IMG/VR virus record: IMGVR_UViG_3300032356_000182 | Coordinates: 31,739 to 95,738 of that record | Length of the DNA: 64,000 nucleotides | Direction: 5' to 3' (one strand) | DNA from: a virus | Shown: positions 15,273 to 23,405 of the stretch, piece after piece | Layout of the letters: every line of letters starts with the position of its first letter | Position numbering within the stretch: the first letter of the stretch is position 1 | Notes under the pieces: model-generated | Told to the model about the DNA's origin: nothing | The model's input: the letters and a program-made list of their open reading frames with translations, nothing else | The model's database searches: none | Made by a program: the position numbers and the translations under genes

Positions 15273-16280
15273 ATGTATACAAATTCAAAGCTAGATTATT
15301 CGGATAGAAGAGAGGCCAAGAGACTTGGCGGCCCCGGTTCTGGTCATCACGGCCATGCTGGCCGCCCAGGCAAAAGAGGAGGTTCTGCTCCTCGTTCTTC
15401 TGGAGGGTATCGAGATCTTTCATTTCGAGAGATTGAGCCAGGCGAAAATCCATTAGCTTATGATGAGAAAGAGCTGCGTCATAGTAATGAAGCTATGCTA
15501 CAGTTGATTTCAGATAGCGGCAGTCGAAAATTTCATAATCAGGTTGCTGAATGGGAAGGCTTTGATCCGGACGTATCTGATAGGCGCTGGAAAGAGAGGG
15601 AGGCTCTCATTAGTTGGAGATCTTCTGGTTATCACTATATCAATAAATACCTGAGAGGAGAACTAGACGAAAGTTCTCTCAGTTCTTACAGATCGATAAG
15701 AGATATTAAAAGAGATATCAGAAATCTTGATCTTGCTTTTAATGAGGCTCCGAGACTTCCTTATGGCATAGTTGTTAGAAGAGGGCTTGACCCGGAATCT
15801 GAGGCGGCTAAGAAAATTTTGAGTACAGATCCGAAAGATTTAATCGGGAAAGTTTTTCAAGCGAAGGCATTTATCAGCACCTCTATCAGTAAATCTGTAG
15901 CAAAGCTCTACGCTACGCCAAGTCATAAGAAAGGTGAAATTCCGAATATCGTTACTTTTACCATCAAAGTGCCGGCAGGTGAGAAATTCATCGCTATACC
16001 TGGAGCGCAATCTGAGATTCTCCTAAATAGAAATCTAAGTTTTGAGGTAGAGGATTTTTCAATCGTACCAGCAAGAGACGTCATAGAGCATAACTTTGTG
16101 CTAAAGGTTGCCCAAAAATTAGATATTCAGCTCTCCGAAGATGATCCTTTTGCGAAATCAAAGGCGATGAAATTGGCAGATGCTATTGTTAAACTGCTAG
16201 TGAAAAAGTTAGGAGGTCCTGGTTCAGGATTTCATGGTCATGCTGGCCGACCCGGTAAGCGTGGCGGCTCTGCTCCGTGA
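15273..16280 (+). CDS. Tagged ADP-ribosyltransferase (QxE type), truncated after its second tag
   Basis: 335 aa from the ATG at 15273 with GGGAGGA upstream (a TTG at 15231 is in frame but lacks a good site). Tag 1 is at 15324-15392 and tag 2 at 16209-16277. Between them is an R-S-E transferase with R169 in VRRG and S202-T-S; the last motif is Q246-x-E248 (AQSEILLNR) instead of the ExE of its relatives. In known transferases QxE versus ExE separates Asn/Gln-type from Arg-type target choice, so specificity may differ. The protein stops at a TGA immediately after the second tag, and the frame continues open beyond it, so a further domain seems to have been lost. KLADAIVKLLVKK before tag 2 copies the 6985 gene at DNA level. 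Confidence 0.75.
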   Translation: MYTNSKLDYSDRREAKRLGGPGSGHHGHAGRPGKRGGSAPRSSGGYRDLSFREIEPGENPLAYDEKELRHSNEAMLQLISDSGSRKFHNQVAEWEGFDPDVSDRRWKEREALISWRSSGYHYINKYLRGELDESSLSSYRSIRDIKRDIRNLDLAFNEAPRLPYGIVVRRGLDPESEAAKKILSTDPKDLIGKVFQAKAFISTSISKSVAKLYATPSHKKGEIPNIVTFTIKVPAGEKFIAIPGAQSEILLNRNLSFEVEDFSIVPARDVIEHNFVLKVAQKLDIQLSEDDPFAKSKAMKLADAIVKLLVKKLGGPGSGFHGHAGRPGKRGGSAP

Positions 16281-16444
16281 AAAGAGATTTCAGCTGAGAA
16301 GACTCCTGCAGCTAGTTCTCAGACCCGAGAGATAAAAACTCTCCCTCCTCCAGAATTTATCAAAAAAAACCTGAGCAGAGGTCTTGGAACACTCGAGAGC
16401 CCTCACTAAGGCTGGAGAGAGCTGAGGAAGCGAAAAAGGAAACT
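16281..16444 (+). pseudogene. Remnant linker between tag and zinc-finger domain
   Basis: In frame after the TGA at 16278, 42 sense codons follow (KEISAEKTPAASSQTREIKT and onward to PPPEFIKK). At the A8 run at 16362-16369 a change of frame leads into SLRLERAEEAKKETVIIGRD, which continues into the 16445 gene. A C-to-G change at 16279 (TCA would give the usual SAPS) and one indel at the A-run would rebuild a single tagged protein. Reading-frame logic supports decay; recoding is not excluded. Confidence 0.55.
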
Positions 16445-16837
16445 GTGATTATAGGCCGAGATCGCTCTGGAGCTCCTATTTCATTCGCTGTTCCGGGCTC
16501 TAAGGGAAAGATGTACGTGGTAGATTTGATCAGGAAATCTGAAGGGATTTATGCTAATTGTCAAGTTGCATCTTGGGGCAAGGATGCTCCGAAAGATGAT
16601 CCATGGTGTCCTGGAAGCCGAGAAAGAAATGGACAAGCTACGATATGCTATCATACGATGGCTGCAGTTAACAAGGCATTTGAGGAATCTGGCTATACAG
16701 TTTCTTGGCATCGAACGAAAAGAGATGCTGGTACATTGAAGAGGAAAAAGTCAGGAAAGTCGTTCGTTCTTCCGATTTTTCCTTATGAGTGGGCAAAAAT
16801 TCCGGGGGCGTATTTGCTTGTTTCAGAAAAGAAATAA
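16445..16837 (+). CDS. SWIM-like zinc-finger protein, probably a severed C-terminal module
   Basis: 130 aa from GTG 16445; the frame is open upstream to 16316 and no ribosome binding site precedes the GTG. The motif ANCQV, then DDPWCPGS, then TICYHTMAAV fits a SWIM-type zinc finger (CxC...CxH variant). SWIM domains bind nucleic acid or protein. The basic C-terminal part (WHRTKRDAGTLKRKKSGKS) may contact nucleic acid. The most likely history is that it was the last domain of the tagged protein starting at 15273. It is directly followed by the portal gene. Confidence 0.5.
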   Translation: MIIGRDRSGAPISFAVPGSKGKMYVVDLIRKSEGIYANCQVASWGKDAPKDDPWCPGSRERNGQATICYHTMAAVNKAFEESGYTVSWHRTKRDAGTLKRKKSGKSFVLPIFPYEWAKIPGAYLLVSEKK

Positions 16838-16853
16838 AGAAAAGGATTGAGAT

Positions 16854-18344
16854 ATGGCAGTAAAACCAGCGAGACCTGATTTAACCGAAATCGGTGTAAC
16901 CGGCACGCCTATCTGGTCAGGCCAGATATTTCCAGATGATAATGCTTTGTTTAATGATATTCCTACCGCTATGGAAATCTATAGGAAGATGCGCAATGAT
17001 AGCACTCTAAAAGCTTGCTTTCTCGTCAAGAGTTTGCCTATCAAGGCAACTAGATGGTGGGTAGAACCTGCTGATGAGAGTCCTGAAGCAGCGGATGTGG
17101 CTAACCAGATTGAAGAAAATCTTCTTAGAGGCATGACTGTAAATTGGACTAGAATTCTTCATGAGATATGCTTAAAGTTTATCTATGGCTTTAGCATTTT
17201 TGAAAAAGTTTGGGAGGAAGATGGCGAAGGAAGAATTAAGCTAAGAAAATTAGCTATACGCCAAGCTGAAACTTTAAGCAGGTGGAATTTTGATGATAGC
17301 GGGGGGCCGAAAGAGATGGTTCAGATGGCTTTTTCCCCCAACAAAGGCATGGAGACATTCGTTATCCCTATTGAGAAACTAGTTGTGTTTGTTAATAATC
17401 AAGAAGGTTCTAATCTACTGGGCAGATCTGATTTTAGAGAGTGCTATAGAGAATGGTGGACGAAGGACAGATTGATGCGTCTTGAATTGATAGATGTTGA
17501 GCGTGATTCTATCGGAGTTCCGGTCATAGGCCTTCCAGAAGGTGCAAGCAAGGCTGATCAAGCAGTTGCTAAGAGCATTGTTACGTCAATCAGAAAAGAT
17601 GAGGGTGGTGGGGTAGTTATTCCTCAGAGATGGCAGTATGGGTCTTGGCCAGCTGGCGGAACTAATCGAGTAAATTCTTCAGAAATTATCAGAAGATATG
17701 ACAGACAGATGTTAGTTTCTTGGCTAGCTCAGTTTATTGATTTGGGTTCCGGTGAAGTGGGCTCTTACGCTTTGTCTGAAGATCAGACAAATTTCTTCTT
17801 GATGTCTCTAGAAGCTGAAGCAAACTATATAGAAGATTGTTTCAATCGTTATGTGATTCCTCAGATGTGTGATTATGGAGGATATGCTCTGTCAAAGAGC
17901 GGAAAGTATCCGAGGCTTCGTCATCGAGATATCGGAAGATTTGATGCGAAGGCTTTTGCTGATATCTTGAATTCACTTCTGCAGGGCGGCTGGATTACAG
18001 CTAGAGGAAAGCTGGATGAAGAATTTTTGCGAAAGAAGCTTTTCTTACCGGAACCTGAGAGCTACGAACAGCCTCAGCCTTCTGTGGAAGCGAATATTTC
18101 AGAAGAGCAACCCGAAGAGGAAAATCCCAGCGCGATGATAGAGAAAGAAACACCGAAAAGATTTGGAACGTCAAAAATTATCAAAATCACTCCTGATCTT
18201 AGCGATGGTCAAGAAAATGAGAGCGAATATCTAGCTGGACTTCGTGCCAAGCTTATTCGTACTTTTGAGGAATCCTCTAAAGCTAGAAAAAGTGCGTTAG
18301 AAAATCTTGAGGACAGCGAGTGGGAACGATATGAAAACAGCTAG
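16854..18344 (+). CDS. Portal protein (Mu gp29-like, DUF935 type)
   Basis: 496 aa starting MAVKPARPDLTEIGVTG. Features fit the Mu gp29 portal family: an N-terminal segment with PTAMEIYRKMRNDSTLKACF, RWWVEPADESPEA, a long helical stem (YREWWTKDRLMRLELIDVER), the hydrophobic-Gly stretch GGGVVIPQRW, and a late FADILNSLLQGGWIT typical of the domain that enters the capsid. The acidic tail from about residue 405 is disordered. As a dodecameric ring it would form the DNA entry channel and dock terminase. It is followed by the minor head protein, the standard Mu-like order. Confidence 0.8.
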   Translation: MAVKPARPDLTEIGVTGTPIWSGQIFPDDNALFNDIPTAMEIYRKMRNDSTLKACFLVKSLPIKATRWWVEPADESPEAADVANQIEENLLRGMTVNWTRILHEICLKFIYGFSIFEKVWEEDGEGRIKLRKLAIRQAETLSRWNFDDSGGPKEMVQMAFSPNKGMETFVIPIEKLVVFVNNQEGSNLLGRSDFRECYREWWTKDRLMRLELIDVERDSIGVPVIGLPEGASKADQAVAKSIVTSIRKDEGGGVVIPQRWQYGSWPAGGTNRVNSSEIIRRYDRQMLVSWLAQFIDLGSGEVGSYALSEDQTNFFLMSLEAEANYIEDCFNRYVIPQMCDYGGYALSKSGKYPRLRHRDIGRFDAKAFADILNSLLQGGWITARGKLDEEFLRKKLFLPEPESYEQPQPSVEANISEEQPEEENPSAMIEKETPKRFGTSKIIKITPDLSDGQENESEYLAGLRAKLIRTFEESSKARKSALENLEDSEWERYENS

Positions 18345-18396
18345 CTTGGCTACTTTCTATCTGTTTAGCAGGTAAGTCCGTACAGGGGAATACGAT

Positions 18397-19554
18397 ATGC
18401 CTACACCAGAGCAGATAAAAGATAGAATTGAAAAACTGACCAAAACTCAGCGACTTGTGCATCTTGTTTACCGGAAAACTGCAGATGATATTTCCGATAC
18501 TTATGAAGTTTTGTTTGACATAGGTCGGAGGACCTACGAGCAGGCTTTGACATCCATGGCAGCGCAAGTAGGATGTGGTAATAGATTTGCACACCTTTCT
18601 GATGGACTTATATTGAAAGAGCTATCTGAACTCTATTATTCTCATGCCGCTTCTATTGTAGCTACTTATAATTTTGACTTAGCTGGGGCAATTCAGAGCA
18701 TCTATAGCGAGAACAAATATGCTAATCGGTATTATTATGCGAAAAGACTAGATGAGTGGGAAAAGCTGCGTAGCTCGTGGAAAGACGATCAGATTTTGCA
18801 GATGACTATCGCTTATGCTAAAGATATGGCTGTTAGAGATTTCGCTAGATTTAACTTGACTGATGGATATGGGATTTTTGAAGGGCCGGACGATTCTATA
18901 ACTTGCGATGCTTGTAAGAGTTTGATAGATGGCAATCCTTATAGCCTTGAGGACTTTGCGAAAATCAGCTGTCCTGTTCATGTTAATTGCCGGCATAATA
19001 AAGCTATCTACGCTGGGAAGTTTGATAATGTGGCTTGTGAGGAATTGTGGCTGGGAGGAGTTGGAAAACTATCTGATGGAGACGCAGGTATCGTTAAGTT
19101 GTCAGATGAGCTTAGGCAGAGGGATTGGCTCGATATCTATTCTGAATTTGGTAATCAGGCATACGCGGACATTTTATCATTAAAAGATGCGTATGATGTT
19201 TCCAAGGGAATTGATTTTTCTAGGAGATGGGGACTTTCCAGAGGAGTATATTCAGGTTTTGTTTGGAAATCATCAGAAAACTATACGATTATTGATGAAG
19301 TTCAGCGCACTGTTTTGCCGTATTCGGTTGTTGTTAAGTTAATGAATCCATTCGTGACTTTGAGGGTTTGGGATGTTTCTAGAAAATACTCTGAGCTCAA
19401 GCAGGCTTGCGAAGATCTTAGCTGGGATGAGATAGGCCGCTATCTTGCGCAACTTGGTTATGATTCGCTTTCTTTAATTGAGAATGACGATAGGCGAATC
19501 GTATATTTTGGGAGAAGTCAGAACTTGAGGTTTTTCCTAGGGAAGAGCGCTTGA
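18397..19554 (+). CDS. Minor head / head morphogenesis protein (Mu gpF-like) with C-terminal extension
   Basis: 385 aa starting MPTPEQIKDRIEKL behind a weak site. The helical N-terminal two hundred residues end in the conserved C170-x-x-C173 (CDACKSLIDG) and PVHVNCRH (C198, H200), the Cys/His signature of the gpF-like head morphogenesis family. The usual family domain stops near residue 205; here about 180 more residues follow. The end reads QLGYDSLSLIENDDRRIVYFGRSQNLRFF, resembling the terminal strand pattern of phage-fused ADP-ribosyltransferase-like domains, so this virion protein may itself carry a degenerate effector domain. That part is a guess; the head-protein assignment is firm. Confidence 0.75.
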   Translation: MPTPEQIKDRIEKLTKTQRLVHLVYRKTADDISDTYEVLFDIGRRTYEQALTSMAAQVGCGNRFAHLSDGLILKELSELYYSHAASIVATYNFDLAGAIQSIYSENKYANRYYYAKRLDEWEKLRSSWKDDQILQMTIAYAKDMAVRDFARFNLTDGYGIFEGPDDSITCDACKSLIDGNPYSLEDFAKISCPVHVNCRHNKAIYAGKFDNVACEELWLGGVGKLSDGDAGIVKLSDELRQRDWLDIYSEFGNQAYADILSLKDAYDVSKGIDFSRRWGLSRGVYSGFVWKSSENYTIIDEVQRTVLPYSVVVKLMNPFVTLRVWDVSRKYSELKQACEDLSWDEIGRYLAQLGYDSLSLIENDDRRIVYFGRSQNLRFFLGKSA

Positions 19555-19591
19555 AAAACGCTGAATTTGAGTTGTTTCATAGGGACTAGCG

Positions 19592-22500
19592 ATGAATTCT
19601 GAAATCAATCTAAAGAAGCTCGGTGGCCCTGGGTCGGGATTTCATGGCCATGCAGGCCGTCCTGGTCGACGTGGAGGTTCAGCTCCAAGAAAATCATCAG
19701 AGGTTAAATATCATGACTATCAGGGAAGTCAGGGTCCTAGAGAGGCAATCTACAGATTTTACCAAGAGCTTTCTGATAAAGAGCGAGAGAAGATTAAAGA
19801 GTATATCAATATTCCCAGCGATCAGGTGAGGGAGCCTTTCTACTTCTATACAAGCGATCCAGTTTCCGAGGTTCAGAAGTTATTCTTTTTATATACAGGT
19901 GGCGGCTTTAGAGAAATAAATAACTATCTTCGGAAAGACAAAAAGTCAGCGAAACCTGAATCTTCAATCTATCAGGTGTTGACTTCAGATGAAATTGAGA
20001 AGGCTGTGCAAACTATTGATCGTTTATTTCAAGAGAACAGCAGCACGCTTCCTAGAAATACATATCTTTACCGAGGCATTTCTGGTGCATCTAATCTAGC
20101 TGCTTCTTTAAGATCTAGATTGGAAAAAGGTGAAACAAATATTGAGTTTTCGGACTTAGGTTTTGTTAGCACTTCGCTCTCTCCGAGTTCTGCCGCGTTT
20201 TTTGGACATCTTCATTATCGTAGTCAGATGCCTAATCAGCGACAGATTATGTTGAAGATAAGAGCTCCTAAAGGGCTTAAGGTTTTGCCGGTTCTTGGCA
20301 GCGAGGCCGAAGTCATTTTGAATCGGGGCTCACGTTTTAGAATAGTTAAGGTGATTGGAGAGAAACGTTATAGAGATTATCAAAAACAGTATCGGTATTC
20401 GGGCTCAGTATTTGATGTTTTTGAAGTAGAACTGGTACAACAAAAGAATGAGAAAAACTTAAGCGAAGCTATTCGTCTTGGGGGCTCGGGTTCAGGTTAT
20501 CATGGTCATGCAGGACGTCCTGGTAAGCGTGGTGGCTCTCTTCCTCGAAATGCATTATCATTGGATTCTCTTGTTGCTAGAGGTATTGAGCCTTGGACGA
20601 TGAGTCTTTCTGAATTCTACAATATCATGGGTGTGAAGAGAGTTAGCGATAGCGATAGCAAGACGATGTCTAAGGAAGAATATCAGGCTGCTATTGAGAA
20701 AGAATTTAAGGTTGAAGATCTTTATGACAGGGCTATAAAAGAGAGGTTGGCGCTTGGATTGCCGGTTTCTGATAAAGTTCTTGAAGATGAAGGCGCTTGG
20801 TTAGTACGCCAAGCTTTGAATTCTTTGCAGGATTTTCCACAAGAGTCTTATCACGTTTGCACTGCAAAGAAGCAGATTCTGGAGGATGGCTTGAAATCTA
20901 GACAAGAGCTTGGTATGAAGGCCGGCATCGGTCTTGGTGGTGGAGATGATTCTACTATAAGTGTCACTACCAACTTCAGATTGGCGAAAGATATCTTCAA
21001 GGTTATGCGAGAGGCACAGCAAGTAGCGGCTGGGAAGCTAACTATTCGTGAAATATGGGAAGATGCAAAATCATATGGCGAGGAATGTGCTGCTAGGTGC
21101 TTAACTTATTTTCTTCCGCCCCCTTCTTTAGGCTTGCCAGAGTTTAAGTATGATTTCAAAAATCCTGATAACGTTCCTGCTGGCTTGAAAGAGCTCCTTG
21201 AGGGCTATGAAACTATATACTCATCTGGAGATCCAAACAAATCATTTCCAATACGCGGCTCTAGGTGGCGTCAAGATAAGAAAGACCCGAAGGTTTGGAA
21301 AAGAAAACTTGCGAGGTCCGAAGTTTTAGAGAGGACTTGGCGGTTTTATTCGGAGCATTTTCTTCGGGTTCGGCAAGAAGCTGGGGGACCTGAAGATCCG
21401 CTGTTCTTCGGAACAGATTGGAAAAAATTAGCGAAAGTTAAATCTGAAAATATCGCTATCTTGAAAGTCAGACCAAAACCAGGGGCAAAAGGTTTTCCGG
21501 TTTCTGGTATGGATGAGTGGCGTATCTGGACGGGCAAAGCTTTAGAAGTTGAGCCGATTGATTTGAAATCTCTAGTAGAGCAAACTATTCTTGTTTATAT
21601 GGATGGCTTAAAGCCTTTTTCAAGAACGATGAAATCAGATAAAAAATCAGGTATCGGACAATCGGACAAAAAATCAGAGCTCATCAGATCCATTGATAAA
21701 CTTATTGACCTTTTGCGGCTGGGCGGCCCTGGTTCTGGTCATCACGGCCATGCTGGCCGCCCTGGCAAAAGAGGAGGTTCTGCTCCAAAAGAATATAGAG
21801 CCTATACCAGAGAGGAATTTGATTCTGTTTTTCAATCTTTGACTACACCTGAATATCGAGATAGATACAATTGTGGAGATTCTCGCTTTGTTCCGAAAAG
21901 TCAAGATGATTTTTCTGCTTTTAGCGTTTGGAGATATGTTAATGATGCTTATTTAGGTATCAATTCTGTTCTCAGAGAGGCACAGAATACAGGCAAATCT
22001 ATCGAGAAAGTAACAGATTTTCAAAGATCTTCTCTAGATGATAAGTTTGATACGCTTGATCTTATCGCTGGCATGGATGCTGCTTTTGCTGAGGCACCTA
22101 GATTGCCGGAGCCGACAGTTGTTTATCGCGGTATTCCGTTTGATTCGGTTCTTAAGCGAAATTTTGATAAATTGGAGCCGGGCTTTATTATAAAAGATCC
22201 AAAATTCGGCAGTACTAGTTTGAGTAGAAGTCTTGCTGAAAAATGGGCTGGGTTTCCTCCAGAGTATTTGACTCCAGAAAACGAGATAGGTGCTTTGCTA
22301 GAGATACGATTGCCGAAAGGAACCAAATTCATATATCCAAACACAAGCGAGCAAGAGCTTATTCTAGATCGTGATGGGGAATATCGAGTTATTGATGTTC
22401 GTAAAGAGAAAGCAGTTGTTCAGTATAAATATCGAGATCCACGGGTTTATGTGCAGCACGTTTTAGTTTTAGAGCGGCTGCCTGAGAAGCAGAAAGCTAA

Positions 22501-23392
22501 AAAATTAGGCGGCCCTGGTTCTGGTCATCACGGCCATGCTGGCCGACCCGGTAAACGTGGAGGCAGTGCTCCTAGAAGTATCTACGATTATCAGGATTAT
22601 ACTGGAAGAGAAGCTGATTTCTTGGCCGATTATCAATCTACAGAGGAAGGTCAGCGATTTTATAAGGAGTACTTGACTCGACTAAAAGCTCTTGTGTTTA
22701 GAGAAAATATGTCGATGCCAAAGGAAGTTCATGAGAAGCTGAAGAGTCTGATTAATTATATAAACTTAGGTCATAGTCCTATAAATAGATATTTGCGTAA
22801 TTCGGATGCATTTGTTCCCTATGAAGACGAGGAAATACCTGAGATAAGAAAAAGGATATCTGATTTAGATGCTTTGTTCAAAGAAGTACCTGGTTGTTCT
22901 AAAGATATGATTGTTTATCGAGAAATTCATCATCTATCACAAACTGCAGAGAGATTTGTGAATGAAAAAGATAGATTGATTGGAAAAATCATCAGGGATG
23001 AGGGTTTTTGCAGTACAACAATAGACAGAGACGTAGCGGAAAAGATGGATCGTGGTCCCACATCTTGGTGGTATGATCATATGAGGATACCTGGAGAAGG
23101 GATACCAGCTAGAGTTTTATTTAAGATAAAAGTTCCGAAAGGAACCAGAGGCATCTATATCGAAAATGAAGTAAGAGAAGAGAACGAGTTTCTCTTGAAC
23201 AGAGGTTTATCTTTTCGGGTTGTTAGCGTGGAGAAAAATCATCAGCCAGCATATTCCAGTGAAGGATATGATATCATAGCTCATGATCAGTATGAATTTA
23301 CCTTAGAGCTTTTGCCTGAGGTTAAAACTTTGGCTGAGATGCTTATCTTTCGATATAGAGCTAAACTGCGTAAAGAGAACAACCGATGCTAA
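19592..23392 (+). CDS. Giant tagged polyprotein with three ADP-ribosyltransferase modules and one unassigned module
   Basis: 1266 aa with four tags (19619-19687, 20477-20545, 21719-21787, 22505-22573), each opening a new module. Module 1: R161 (LYRG), S193-T-S, E238-x-E240. Module 2 (about residues 320-700): SYHVCTAKKQILEDGL, GGGDDSTISVTTN and DEWRIW suggest a distant transferase-like or unknown enzyme. Module 3: R846 (VYRG), FGSTS, E920-x-E922. Module 4: R1110 (VYREI), FCSTT, E1197-x-E1199. Thus three canonical ExE sites in one chain. Tag 2 reads LGGSGSG, others are consensus. Lengths between tags (about 260-410 residues) match single folded domains. Cutting at the tags would release four proteins; the Mu I-like protease at 25243 is the obvious candidate. 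Confidence 0.75.
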   Translation: MNSEINLKKLGGPGSGFHGHAGRPGRRGGSAPRKSSEVKYHDYQGSQGPREAIYRFYQELSDKEREKIKEYINIPSDQVREPFYFYTSDPVSEVQKLFFLYTGGGFREINNYLRKDKKSAKPESSIYQVLTSDEIEKAVQTIDRLFQENSSTLPRNTYLYRGISGASNLAASLRSRLEKGETNIEFSDLGFVSTSLSPSSAAFFGHLHYRSQMPNQRQIMLKIRAPKGLKVLPVLGSEAEVILNRGSRFRIVKVIGEKRYRDYQKQYRYSGSVFDVFEVELVQQKNEKNLSEAIRLGGSGSGYHGHAGRPGKRGGSLPRNALSLDSLVARGIEPWTMSLSEFYNIMGVKRVSDSDSKTMSKEEYQAAIEKEFKVEDLYDRAIKERLALGLPVSDKVLEDEGAWLVRQALNSLQDFPQESYHVCTAKKQILEDGLKSRQELGMKAGIGLGGGDDSTISVTTNFRLAKDIFKVMREAQQVAAGKLTIREIWEDAKSYGEECAARCLTYFLPPPSLGLPEFKYDFKNPDNVPAGLKELLEGYETIYSSGDPNKSFPIRGSRWRQDKKDPKVWKRKLARSEVLERTWRFYSEHFLRVRQEAGGPEDPLFFGTDWKKLAKVKSENIAILKVRPKPGAKGFPVSGMDEWRIWTGKALEVEPIDLKSLVEQTILVYMDGLKPFSRTMKSDKKSGIGQSDKKSELIRSIDKLIDLLRLGGPGSGHHGHAGRPGKRGGSAPKEYRAYTREEFDSVFQSLTTPEYRDRYNCGDSRFVPKSQDDFSAFSVWRYVNDAYLGINSVLREAQNTGKSIEKVTDFQRSSLDDKFDTLDLIAGMDAAFAEAPRLPEPTVVYRGIPFDSVLKRNFDKLEPGFIIKDPKFGSTSLSRSLAEKWAGFPPEYLTPENEIGALLEIRLPKGTKFIYPNTSEQELILDRDGEYRVIDVRKEKAVVQYKYRDPRVYVQHVLVLERLPEKQKAKKLGGPGSGHHGHAGRPGKRGGSAPRSIYDYQDYTGREADFLADYQSTEEGQRFYKEYLTRLKALVFRENMSMPKEVHEKLKSLINYINLGHSPINRYLRNSDAFVPYEDEEIPEIRKRISDLDALFKEVPGCSKDMIVYREIHHLSQTAERFVNEKDRLIGKIIRDEGFCSTTIDRDVAEKMDRGPTSWWYDHMRIPGEGIPARVLFKIKVPKGTRGIYIENEVREENEFLLNRGLSFRVVSVEKNHQPAYSSEGYDIIAHDQYEFTLELLPEVKTLAEMLIFRYRAKLRKENNRC

Positions 23393-23405
23393 GGGAGGTA
23401 GAAAC

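Noticed and set aside
16278-16280. Selenocysteine or TGA readthrough after the second tag
   Set aside because: No selenocysteine-type structure was recognised and a second frame change is needed downstream, so gene decay is simpler.
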